From contig JAGWVA010000037.1 of assembly GCA_028875855.1 (NCBI GenBank), positions 1-39,343 on the forward strand: a stretch of 39,343 bases of DNA. Direction: 5' to 3'. The stretch comes from Paracoccaceae bacterium (GTDB taxonomy: Bacteria > Pseudomonadota > Alphaproteobacteria > Rhodobacterales > Rhodobacteraceae). Numbering within the stretch: position 1 is the first letter of the stretch; every line of letters starts with the position of its first letter. The position numbers and the translations under genes were made by a program. The notes under the pieces are model-generated. The model was given only the letters and a program-made list of their open reading frames with translations. It was not told the DNA's origin and did not search any database. This document shows positions 1-6,758 of the stretch, piece after piece.

Positions 1-1
1 T

Positions 2-997
2 CACGCAGTAATAACATGGTTTTTTCTCCACTCCGGGCGTTGGGAGTTGCCGCCATCTCGGTTCATTGTGCACGCCGGGCAAACAAGTGTTGCTCTGTTT
101 TTCATGATAACTTCTTTTCTATTTTGGGGTCGCATTCTAGAGGCCCGAGAGCGCTTTTCTTGGGCTAATTTCTTTATTGCTCGATTCTTTCGCTTATATC
201 CGGTTTTTTTGGTTATGCTAGGCCTCGTCGTGTTGTTGTCTCTTGTTGTTGGGGAATATAGACGCGTTTATGGTAGTGTTATTGATTCGGCGCTGATCTG
301 GACAACCATGCTAGCCACGCCTGATATTAATGGAGTAACTCAAAGTTGGAGAATGGTGGCTGGTGTGACATGGACGCTTAGCTACGAATGGTTTTTCTAT
401 TTCAGCCTCCCGTTCTTTGGATATATTTTCGCAAAGACACAAAGAGCTGGGCTTGCAGCATTTTCGTTTATCATATGTTTGGCGTTAGCGCATTATCATG
501 GCTTTTCGCACAGTGTGCTGCAATCATTTATGGGGGGGATTATAGCTGCACATCTTGTTCGCAGGCCGGGCATCCAGGGGATTGCAAGTCGCAGAGGTGC
601 TGGGCTTTTGGCGCTTTCGGCATTGGCTAGCGTTGTTTATTTCAGCCCCACCGCTTACAGCGTGCCGGCGACAATTGGCTTGACTATTTTCTTTGTGTGC
701 GTTGCCGCCGGGAGTGACATTTACGGAATCCTCAGGCGACCGGCTCTCGTTTGGCTTGGGGAGATTACTTACTCCCTATATTTAATCCATGGGTTGTTTC
801 TTTATACTTTTTTCGAGTTTTTGTTTCCCAGTATAAGTCATTATCCGATGCTTTATGTCTTCTTTTCTGCGCTAATGACGATAGCAATTGTCGTTGTATC
901 CACACTATCCTTTTTGCTCATTGAGGAGCCCTGCATAAGGTTTGGCCGCAAGCTACAGTCGCAAATTTTTGGTAAAAACTTCGCTGGGGCTACTTAA
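2..997 (+). CDS. Acyltransferase 3 family membrane protein (5' end outside window)
   Basis: The reading frame is open from the first bases of the window, so the true start lies upstream and the first in-frame TTG (47) is not a credible start. The visible part has the family's early HAGQTSVALFFM segment (equivalent to the usual G-x-VFF-x-SGF region), then FFIARFFRLYP, the arginine-rich loop after the second helix. About eight further hydrophobic helices follow, ending in LLIEEPCIRFGRK. Such OafA/NodX-type enzymes transfer acyl groups, usually acetyl, to surface polysaccharides or lipids at the inner membrane; the substrate here is unknown. Codons are strikingly T/A-rich compared with every gene right of 6.45 kb, which suggests recent acquisition, perhaps from a surface-polysaccharide locus. 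Family assignment is firm; the substrate is not. Confidence 0.85.
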   Translation, partial: HAVITWFFLHSGRWELPPSRFIVHAGQTSVALFFMITSFLFWGRILEARERFSWANFFIARFFRLYPVFLVMLGLVVLLSLVVGEYRRVYGSVIDSALIWTTMLATPDINGVTQSWRMVAGVTWTLSYEWFFYFSLPFFGYIFAKTQRAGLAAFSFIICLALAHYHGFSHSVLQSFMGGIIAAHLVRRPGIQGIASRRGAGLLALSALASVVYFSPTAYSVPATIGLTIFFVCVAAGSDIYGILRRPALVWLGEITYSLYLIHGLFLYTFFEFLFPSISHYPMLYVFFSALMTIAIVVVSTLSFLLIEEPCIRFGRKLQSQIFGKNFAGAT

Positions 998-1019
998 TAA
1001 TATTTTATTGCATTGTCGG

Positions 1020-1230
1020 TAGGCTCTGCTGCATACATACCTTGAGGAATTCATCTCGTGGATCCAGCATGGTGGCTGGGCGTCATGAGCAGACCCACAC
1101 CCCCGACCTACAAGACCAAGAACTGGCCGGCCTACAATGAAGCGCTCAAGCGCCGAGGCTCGCTGACGATCTGGTTCGATCCCGCGATGAACTGGGATGC
1201 TGTGCCGACAGGCAGGCGCGGCCGTCACGG
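1020..1230 (+). mobile_element. Left-end remnant of an IS5-type insertion sequence
   Basis: The stretch starting GGCTCTGCTGCAT at about 1022 resembles an IS5-group terminal inverted repeat, and the transposase start follows about 60 nt later. Similarity stops after the GRRGR codons near 1224, and no right end is visible before the next gene at 1319. It looks like an internally deleted fragment marking a past rearrangement between the AT-rich acyltransferase gene and the yecA-like gene. The terminal-repeat assignment is from memory of the family, not from a search. Confidence 0.55.
1085..1225 (+). pseudogene. IS5-family transposase, N-terminal fragment
   Basis: From the ATG at 1085 the frame encodes MSRPTPPTYKTKNWPAYNEA, then LKRRGSLTIWFDP and GRRGR. 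This is the characteristic N terminus of IS5-group DDE transposases common in Rhodobacterales and other Proteobacteria. A complete enzyme is roughly 300 residues. Here homology ends after about 45 codons and the frame continues with unrelated residues to a stop at 1267. The DDE catalytic residues are all absent, so the fragment cannot be active. The frame is also open upstream from an ATG at 1058, but the family start is the ATG at 1085. Confidence 0.75.
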
Positions 1231-1318
1231 ACCATCCGAGCGGTCTGGTCAGAACGAGTTCGATTGAGAATTCAGCCCAGTGCGGCTAAGGGGTGCGTAG
1301 CTGCAGGAGGGACAAGTC

Positions 1319-1993
1319 ATGGATCAGGACGACAAACGGCTCGACCACCTGGAAGAGCTCTTGCAGGCGCTGCCCGTCGAGAACGAACCGATGACGGTGA
1401 GCGAACTTGATGGGTTCGTCACCGGCCTTCTGGCATGTCCCGAGATGATCCCGCCGTCGGACTGGCTCTCACAGGTCTGGGGCGTCACGGGGGACGCACA
1501 ATTCCCCGACCTCGCCACGGCGCAGGAGACGATCGGGGCGGTGATGGCCCATTACAACGATGTCGCTGCCCGGATCTCGCAATCGCTCTGGGTGGAGCCG
1601 ATCTACGAGATCGATACGAACAGCGACGAGACCCTCTGGGAGCCTTGGGTTGACGGGTTCACGCGCGCCATGGCCTTGAGGCCCAAGGCTTGGGAAGCCC
1701 TTCTTGATCGGGCGGACGAAGAGACCCGTGAGACCATGATATTCATCATGGCGTTGCAGGACATCTATATCGGGAACAGCAAGTTCAGCGATGAAGAGAT
1801 CGACCAAGAGGCGCCTGATCTGATCCCGAACTGCGTGGCGACGATCCTGCACCAATCGCGCCCCGAACTCGCCCGAGCGAAGCCTGCCAATCTCTCCGGC
1901 CAGCCGTTCAAGTCCGCGCCCAAGACAGGTCGCAACGATCCTTGCCCCTGCGGCTCGGGTCGCAAATACAAGCAGTGCTGCGGCAAGAACTGA
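1319..1993 (+). CDS. YecA/UPF0149 family protein with C-terminal SEC-C zinc motif
   Basis: This 224-residue protein begins with a helical UPF0149 (YgfB/YecA) domain; its early segment [17 protein letters not shown] is typical. It ends in a SEC-C motif, [21 protein letters not shown], with the C-x-C-x8-C-C zinc ligands that also occur at the C terminus of SecA. The ATG has a clear ribosome site (GCAGGAGG about 8 nt upstream). E. coli YecA has been linked to SecA/ribosome-associated metal binding; the exact role is unsettled. It stands alone, between the IS remnant and the converging helicase/primase genes. It could be chromosomal DNA next to the element or cargo of it. Confidence 0.85.
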   Translation: MDQDDKRLDHLEELLQALPVENEPMTVSELDGFVTGLLACPEMIPPSDWLSQVWGVTGDAQFPDLATAQETIGAVMAHYNDVAARISQSLWVEPIYEIDTNSDETLWEPWVDGFTRAMALRPKAWEALLDRADEETRETMIFIMALQDIYIGNSKFSDEEIDQEAPDLIPNCVATILHQSRPELARAKPANLSGQPFKSAPKTGRNDPCPCGSGRKYKQCCGKN

Positions 1994-2220
1994 TCGGTGA
2001 CGTAGGTTTCACGGGCGCCAACCGCAGATAGCCGCACCTGTCTCGTTATGGGCGAGGATCTGGCGGGCGGTCCCCTTGCTCAAGTGATCCGCCCGCGACG
2101 GCAGTATCGGCTGGAGTGCCCCCACTGAAGTGGTCCAGCAACTGGGATATGACGATCTTATGCTGATAACCACCCCCGACTTGTTCCACACCACACCTGC
2201 GCACCTATAGTAAATTAAGT

Positions 2221-2250
2221 GCGGCGGCGGCATAGCCGGCCGCCCGCCGC
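2221..2250. terminator. GC-rich stem-loop between convergent genes
   Basis: The arm GCGGCGGCGGC (2221-2231) faces GCCGCCCGCCGC (2239-2250) across a short loop, forming an imperfect GC-rich hairpin with one bulged base. It lies in the 281-nt gap where the yecA-like gene and the minus-strand helicase gene converge. The rest of that gap (1994-2220) holds no gene I can support. There is no clear U-tract on either side, so termination is an inference from position. Confidence 0.35.
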
Positions 2251-2274
2251 CCTCCTTAATTCCCGGATTCCACA

Positions 2275-3540
2275 CTATCCGTCCACACCCGTTTCAGGTG
2301 TGGTGGAAGCAGGCTGCTGGACCACCTCGACCACGGTAACGGTGCGGCCAGAGCGGGCATCATATGCCTCCCCCGGCTTGACAAATCCTCGTTTCGTCAA
2401 TTGGGAAAGAATCCCTTTGATCTTATGACGTACGCCGTTTTGCTCGCTCGTTAAGTCAGCCTTTTTTACTCCCCGCCCGACGTCCCATTTTAGATGCTCG
2501 GCAATAGCGTAGCCCACCCAGTCATGGTTTTGGATGTTTTGCTTCGCGGGCTCTGACCTTCCCGCAAGCATTTCACAAATTTCGTGCAAGAGGCCGTCAG
2601 CGACTGGTTCGCCCTGCGTGGGAGGCTGGGTCTCGATGCAAACGCCGATTTCGTCACCAACGTCGAGATGTGCTTTGCCGTTGTTCAATTTAACGCCAAT
2701 CATCGTGCGCCACTGGACTGTTGATTTCTGCGCGAGATTAGCTTTTCCGTCCACTACCTGGATATAGGGGCCCTCCCAGGGGTCAAGGCCCATGTTCTCC
2801 AGCTCAGCAGGCGGAAACAGACTGAGCGAGCGCGCACTCCTGACACCGTCGATGACTGCGCCCGCTCCACGGCTTGCGTAAATGCCTTGACCCTTTGGAT
2901 CGATCGCGCCCGCTTTGTTGACGTGGTGTACGAGCTCGACAGCGCAGTTGCCTTTGTCCGCTACCGCCCGCCATTGGGCTACAACAGCATTCATGGCCGT
3001 CGTATCGTTCTCGTCGACCAAATGAGATGTCACGAAGGGGTCTATGATAATAACATCGATCTGATGCCGTTTGATGGCGTCGATCAGGGCTGCAACGACC
3101 GGCTCAGCGATTGCCACCCCGGAACGCTCAGTCTTCGCGACACAAATAGGGACGTCCCGGCCACTGTCAGCCATGAACTGACCCGCGAGATCGTCATTTG
3201 TGATATTGTAATGCAGGCAGGCCGCCGCAACACGGCGCTCGATTTCCTCCTTGGGGTCCTCGCCGTTCCAATACCAGACGCGCAGAGGTTTGAGGCCTGT
3301 GTCACCAAATAGCTGCCAGGCAGTTGCCATGGCGAGCGCTTCCGCGATCAGCAGGCTCGATTTCCCCAATCCGCCCGGCGACACTGTCAGCGATACAAAG
3401 CCCCGGACGAGGTGCTTGCCATAGAGCCACTGGCGCGGCGGAATGTCTTTGGGGTCGCGCAATACGAAGGCGGTCGGCGCAATGCCGGAGCTTCCTTCTT
3501 CAAACGCTTCCGGCTGGGGCATGGTGGACGCGTCATTCAT
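2275..3540 (-). CDS. RepA-like AAA helicase of an integrative element
   Basis: The predicted protein has 421 residues and a single ATPase core of the RSF1010 RepA/AAA_25 type. Walker A is SPGGLGKSS (residues 54-62), a catalytic acidic strand-end WNGED lies near 91-95, Walker B is IDVIIIDP (161-168), and the sensor region VELVHHVNKAG is at 201-211. An arginine-bearing ASRGAGAVIDGVRSARS segment covers 222-239. Such proteins form hexamers that unwind DNA at the replication origin of plasmids and satellites. The start is the ATG at 3540, which overlaps the end of the primase gene by 8 nt (ATGAATGA), so translation is probably coupled. The C-terminal 150 residues resemble a winged-helix DNA-binding region but I cannot assign it. 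Base composition is lower in GC than the chromosome to the right. Confidence 0.85.
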   Translation of the reverse strand: MNDASTMPQPEAFEEGSSGIAPTAFVLRDPKDIPPRQWLYGKHLVRGFVSLTVSPGGLGKSSLLIAEALAMATAWQLFGDTGLKPLRVWYWNGEDPKEEIERRVAAACLHYNITNDDLAGQFMADSGRDVPICVAKTERSGVAIAEPVVAALIDAIKRHQIDVIIIDPFVTSHLVDENDTTAMNAVVAQWRAVADKGNCAVELVHHVNKAGAIDPKGQGIYASRGAGAVIDGVRSARSLSLFPPAELENMGLDPWEGPYIQVVDGKANLAQKSTVQWRTMIGVKLNNGKAHLDVGDEIGVCIETQPPTQGEPVADGLLHEICEMLAGRSEPAKQNIQNHDWVGYAIAEHLKWDVGRGVKKADLTSEQNGVRHKIKGILSQLTKRGFVKPGEAYDARSGRTVTVVEVVQQPASTTPETGVDG

Positions 3541-4417
3541 GGTGCGCCTCCACGGTCCGAAGGTGGTCGTTCCAATCCATCCCATCGGGTGCGTGCAGCA
3601 TGGACACGCTCCAGCCTGCTTTGTGAGCACGCAGGGCGAGGTCATGCCCGGCATCACGACCGGCTTGATCTCCATCGGTCGCAACAATCAGGTCCCCCGG
3701 CGTATGCGGGAGCCGCAACCCACGCATCCCGCTCGCGGAAAGAGCTGCCCAGATCGACGCAGGGGCGCGGAGAAGGCCGCTTGCGAGCGACAGGGCCGTC
3801 TCGATGCCCTCCGCCACGACAAGCGCGCCCTCGGCCTGCACGAGCCGCACAGCGCCTCCAGCGACGGCCCCGAGCATGGCCTTTTGCGGATCAACCTGCG
3901 CCTTGCCGGTACCATCCGGGGCGAGGAACGTCCGATGGACCGCAGGACGGTCTGCACCCTCGACCAGCGCCACCATCGCGGGCAGCATCAGGCCGCTCGG
4001 ATGCCTCAACGCCGGATGAAACCGCAGCGACGGGGGCATCGGGCATATGATCCCCCGTCCGCGAAGATAGGTTTCGCCTGGCGTGCCCTCGATCGAGCTC
4101 GCCTGGTGCCACAGGCTCAGCGCATGCCGGGCCTTCCTGTCGGCCTCGGCCTGCCGTTCGCGCTCGCGCTGCGCCAGAAGATCCGGGTCGGGCGCGGCGT
4201 AACTACCGGGCGCGATCCCAGAGGCAGCCAACACGTCGCCGAATGCGCAGCCGAGTTTCTTGCAGTGCAGCAAGAGCCGGCCGTCGGCGCCGTCCGAGAT
4301 GGTCAGCGCATCCTGATCGGAGCGACGCTCGGGTTGGCATACGGGACAGGGTGCAGTGCCGTAGCGCCCGCGCCAATGGCCACCCAGGGTTTGGGTGAGT
4401 GAATTTCCATTCGTCAT
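3533..4417 (-). CDS. Toprim-domain primase of an integrative element
   Basis: This 294-residue protein has an N-terminal zinc ribbon (C24-x2-C27 and C52-x4-C57). A basic linker (RERERQAEADRKARHA) and a Toprim domain follow. The Toprim glutamate lies in VVAEGIETALS (E203) and the paired aspartates in VATDGDQAG (D248, D250). This layout matches phage/plasmid primases that make RNA primers at a dedicated origin. A ribosome site, AGGAAG, precedes the ATG by 8 nt. It is followed by, and overlaps, the hexameric helicase gene, giving a primase-helicase replication pair. About 93 nt separate it from alpA upstream, so one alpA-primase-helicase transcript is likely. Family confidence is high; autonomous replication of the element is inferred. 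Confidence 0.88.
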   Translation of the reverse strand: MTNGNSLTQTLGGHWRGRYGTAPCPVCQPERRSDQDALTISDGADGRLLLHCKKLGCAFGDVLAASGIAPGSYAAPDPDLLAQRERERQAEADRKARHALSLWHQASSIEGTPGETYLRGRGIICPMPPSLRFHPALRHPSGLMLPAMVALVEGADRPAVHRTFLAPDGTGKAQVDPQKAMLGAVAGGAVRLVQAEGALVVAEGIETALSLASGLLRAPASIWAALSASGMRGLRLPHTPGDLIVATDGDQAGRDAGHDLALRAHKAGWSVSMLHAPDGMDWNDHLRTVEAHHE

Positions 4418-4510
4418 TTTTGGGCTTCCTTAAAAGAAAGCCCGGCGATGCTGGTTTAATATGGCTATGGAGATTTAGTACGCTCGGGCCCAGCGTAAAC
4501 CGGGCTAGTT

Positions 4511-4690
4511 TCAGATGTGGTTCGATGGGTTGCGGTTCACGATTGCCAGGATTTCCTGTTCCGGCCAGCGGGACAACGATCCGATCTTAACGGGCCGCGG
4601 AATAGTTCCATCGGCGACGCGGCGATAAAAACTCGCCGGCGAAATTCCGAGGATGTTTGCCGCTGTGCGGCAGTTGAGCAGACGTGCCAT
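4511..4690 (-). CDS. AlpA-type helix-turn-helix excisionase/regulator, 59 aa
   Basis: A small gene read on the minus strand: ATG at 4690, TGA at 4511, preceded by AAGGAG 7 nt upstream. The product starts MARLLNCRTAANILGISPAS and contains FYRRVADGTIPRPVKIG. This is the MerR-like winged helix of the AlpA/Xis family: a first helix with the TAA-x-LGIS turn, a recognition helix SFYRRV, then the basic wing with PVKIG and SRWPEQEIL. AlpA proteins control excision and integrase expression in P4-like elements. It sits between the integrase and the primase, the usual place in such elements. The repeats at 4773-4840 lie just upstream and are its likely target. The call is strong for the family, moderate for excisionase function. 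Confidence 0.88.
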   Translation of the reverse strand: MARLLNCRTAANILGISPASFYRRVADGTIPRPVKIGSLSRWPEQEILAIVNRNPSNHI

Positions 4691-5033
4691 GATGTTCTCC
4701 TTTTCTGATGGCTCGACGAATATGGCACATCATGAGCCGGGATGCAAATGGCGGCGAGAAAAAAGTGTGAAATGTCAGTATGTTGTCGATTAATTGACAA
4801 CGCTAGCCCTTCGATTGACACTTAACTGACAACGCAAGCCGATCCATGCGGTTTTCCCCGACTCAATGTATCGGAGGGCGACTCGGTTTAGGGGGAAGTG
4901 TCAGAACAGATCATGGCGCCGTTACTGAAGCGAGCCGCCATGCATGTATCGGTTCGCGGCGCCTGATGGCGGCATTTCCGAAATCGACCTATGTGATAGA
5001 GTGAGGTTTTCCCTTCGGCGGGAAGCTTAACCT
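4691..5033. other. Non-coding control region between integrase and alpA
   Basis: These 343 nt hold no credible gene. The left half contains the palindrome and direct repeats described at 4773-4840 and must include the alpA promoter (minus strand). One candidate -35 for that promoter, TTGTCA, lies within the palindrome. The right half includes a short hairpin (TTCCC/GGGAA near 5013-5028) just past the integrase stop. It lacks a U-tract, so I do not call it a terminator. Confidence 0.5.
4773..4840. repeat. Palindrome plus 19-bp direct repeats upstream of alpA
   Basis: TTGTCGATTAATTGACAA (4783-4800) is an 18-bp palindrome with a single mismatched pair. TTAATTGACAACGCTAGCC (4790-4808) recurs as TTAACTGACAACGCAAGCC (4822-4840), 17 of 19 identical, 32 bp apart. 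Additional TGTCA/TGACA cores occur at 4773-4779 and 4815-4820. Spaced repeats of this sort are typical of Xis/AlpA or integrase arm sites, repressor operators, or iteron-type origins. Position directly upstream of alpA favours an operator or arm-site role. Confidence 0.7.
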
Positions 5034-6278
5034 TTACTCGACGCCGCCAGTTACATGCAGGTAGAGGCGTTCCGCGATTTCAGCTCGCTCTTTGGAGGTA
5101 TCCTGCCGGCGGTAGTTCCGATCGAGTCCAACGAGCGAGTGGTCGCAGAACGCGTCGGCGAGATAATCTGGGATCGGCGGCGCGGCCTTGCGGCAGAAAA
5201 TCTTGATCGCATTCCGGAAGCCGTGTGACGTGATGGTCGGGTCGAACTGCTTGAGGACCTTCAACAGGGCGTTGGGCGATATATGGCCCCGTGTCACGGG
5301 GCTCGCAAAGACGTAATCGTTGGCCTCGGACCCCTGCAGGGCCTCAATCCGACGCTGCAGGCCCTCCGGAAGCGCTAGACTGTAAGCGCGGCCAGACTTC
5401 ATCCGTCCGGGGGCGTCCTTCTCTTTTCGTTCAGGGACTGTCCAGATACCCGTGGCGGGATCGTAGTCTTCCCATTTCATCTCAACGATCACACCGACCC
5501 GGTGGGCCGTCACCATCGCAAAGAGGATCGCTGTCTTGGTCGTTAGCCCCGCATCCCGGCCCACCAGCCATTGCCACAGATCCGGCAACCGTTCTGGCTC
5601 CAGCGTGCCGTGGTGGCGCGTTGCCGTCTGCCTTTTCGGAAAGGTTCGCCTGGGTGGTGTCGGATTATAGGGGATGAGCTCCTGCACCGCGGCCCTTTCA
5701 AAGACCTTACTGATGTGCCCAAGCGCATGCCCGGCGGTGGTGGGTATGGTTTTGAACAAGGGTTCTAGCAGCGAGAAGATCTCCGCCCGCGTGATCTGCG
5801 CGATTGGGCGCTTGCCGAGCGTTGGGCTGATGTGTTGCTCGTGGATTGCCCGCGGCCTCCGTCTGCTAGGCCCGCTCTGCAGTGTCATCTCAACACCGCC
5901 GAACCATTGCTCCCACAGATCGTTGTAGGTCGGCCCACCCGGCGACTGTACCGTAGCTGCGGCTGCATGGGGGCGCCTGCGCACGATGGCTTCCAGTTCA
6001 GTGCCGTTTTTTGCGGATAGAAAAGCACTGCTCAACGCCTGGGTCGAAAACCCTTCGCCGCGAAGGCGCTTTGCTATCAGTGCCAGCTCACGTGCCTGCG
6101 CCAGGGTCGTGTCGGGATAATCGCCGATCTTCAGCCACGTCTCGACCCTGAGGTAGAACGCCTTGCTCCCTGACTTCCAGCCGCGAACGTATAGCCCGCT
6201 TCGGCCTCCAGTGCTGTGGGCCTCCCCATCCTTGGCAGGCGTCCACTTCTTGATCGCCACATCGGTCGATAGCGCCAT
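5034..6278 (-). CDS. int: Tyrosine recombinase integrase (P4-like)
   Basis: This is a site-specific recombinase of 414 residues if the ATG at 6278 is used. It has an N-terminal arm-binding domain of the P4 type (AIKKWTPAKDG, SGLYVRGWKSGSKAFYLR), a SAM-like core-binding domain, and a C-terminal catalytic domain. The catalytic set is visible: R260 (AHRVGVI), H352-x2-R355 (SHGFRN), H380 (CDHSLVG) and nucleophile Y389 (RNYRRQ). The ATG at 6278 has GGGAAG upstream and fits the family start. An in-frame ATG at 6314 would add 12 residues but lies inside a tandem repeat with no ribosome site. It reads leftward into the element and is the outermost gene before the chromosomal GC content resumes, as expected for an island integrase. 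No frameshift is seen, so it is probably functional. Confidence 0.92.
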   Translation of the reverse strand: MALSTDVAIKKWTPAKDGEAHSTGGRSGLYVRGWKSGSKAFYLRVETWLKIGDYPDTTLAQARELALIAKRLRGEGFSTQALSSAFLSAKNGTELEAIVRRRPHAAAATVQSPGGPTYNDLWEQWFGGVEMTLQSGPSRRRPRAIHEQHISPTLGKRPIAQITRAEIFSLLEPLFKTIPTTAGHALGHISKVFERAAVQELIPYNPTPPRRTFPKRQTATRHHGTLEPERLPDLWQWLVGRDAGLTTKTAILFAMVTAHRVGVIVEMKWEDYDPATGIWTVPERKEKDAPGRMKSGRAYSLALPEGLQRRIEALQGSEANDYVFASPVTRGHISPNALLKVLKQFDPTITSHGFRNAIKIFCRKAAPPIPDYLADAFCDHSLVGLDRNYRRQDTSKERAEIAERLYLHVTGGVE

Positions 6279-6302
6279 GGTCTCAACTTCCCGCGCGACA
6301 GT

Positions 6303-6322
6303 ATAGATACACATAGATACAC
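6303..6322. repeat. Perfect tandem 2 x 10-bp repeat at the integrase 5' end
   Basis: ATAGATACAC occurs twice without a spacer (6303-6312 and 6313-6322), just upstream of the chosen integrase start and over the alternative ATG. It may be an operator or an arm-type site for the integrase. No function can be proven from sequence. Confidence 0.55.
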
Positions 6323-6446
6323 TTATTGTACGCGCTTCGGTGAGGCAAGCGGAGATGGCGTGATGCTAAATGATCAATAAAATATGATGCATTACAGCTT
6401 TCTTGGGCGCTTTGGGCTTATTTTTAAGATAGGTATTGCTCTCTGT

Positions 6447-6456
6447 CTCTCCGCCA
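6447..6456 (+). other. Candidate attachment-site core (tRNA-Ser 3'-end-like)
   Basis: CTCTCCGCCA matches the acceptor-stem 3' end common to bacterial tRNA-Ser genes, a frequent target of tyrosine integrases. It lies about 170 nt outside the integrase start and close to the point where AT-rich DNA gives way to GC-rich DNA. No tRNA body (T-arm) precedes it, so it could only be the short duplicated half of an att pair, with the intact tRNA outside the window. Apart from this candidate and the tandem repeat, the interval 6279-6551 shows nothing. Ten bases can match by chance, so confidence is low. Confidence 0.25.
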
Positions 6457-6503
6457 CCTTCCCCAACGTTCCGCGATATGGCGCTTCTGCGGCAGACGAC
6501 TCA

Positions 6504-6523
6504 GGGCCGCCCAGAGACGGCCC
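6504..6523 (-). terminator. Weak hairpin downstream of the small membrane protein gene
   Basis: GGGCCG (6504-6509) pairs with CGGCCC (6518-6523) across an 8-nt loop, about 30 nt past the stop of the last gene of the minus-strand operon. There is no U-tract. It may serve as a transcript end or simply protect the mRNA. Confidence 0.3.
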
Positions 6524-6551
6524 CGGCTTGGCGTCCGATGATCGACCGCCC

Positions 6552-6758
6552 CTACCCCCGCAGTTTCCGGCGCAGGCTGAGGGCGAGGATCGCGATGCAG
6601 CCCATGAGCAGCAGGCCCGCCCCCGCCAGCGGCGCGAGCCCCCCGTAGCGGACCGCGAGTGCCACGAGCGCGATCAGCCCCAGCACCTGCAAGGCAAGGT
6701 TGCCGTCATCGACGAAGAGGCCGAGGATCTCGGAGAAGATCGAGGACACGAATTTCAT
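6552..6758 (-). CDS. Small two-helix membrane protein, function unknown
   Basis: A 68-residue protein with a short amphipathic N terminus (MKFVSSIFSEILGLFVDDG), two hydrophobic helices (about residues 20-37 and 42-61), and a positively charged tail RRKLRG that probably stays in the cytoplasm. Its ATG overlaps the TGA of the preceding membrane protein gene as TGATG, so the two are almost certainly co-translated. I recognise no family. Partnership with the upstream COG4280-like protein is inferred from the coupling. An upstream in-frame extension to 6869 lies entirely within that neighbour and is not credible. Confidence 0.7.
   Translation of the reverse strand: MKFVSSIFSEILGLFVDDGNLALQVLGLIALVALAVRYGGLAPLAGAGLLLMGCIAILALSLRRKLRG

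Noticed and set aside
2100-2220. IS-end-like stretch (CACTGAAGTGGTCCAGCAAC) between the yecA-like gene and the helicase
   Set aside because: It resembles IS terminal sequence vaguely, but no transposase fragment or matching inverted end was found.
5008-5033. Possible terminator after the integrase (TTCCC/GGGAA hairpin)
   Set aside because: Only 5 bp of stem and no U-tract on the minus strand.
6400-6460. A tRNA-Ser gene
   Set aside because: Only the last bases of an acceptor stem match; no T-arm, anticodon arm or 5' acceptor strand is present.
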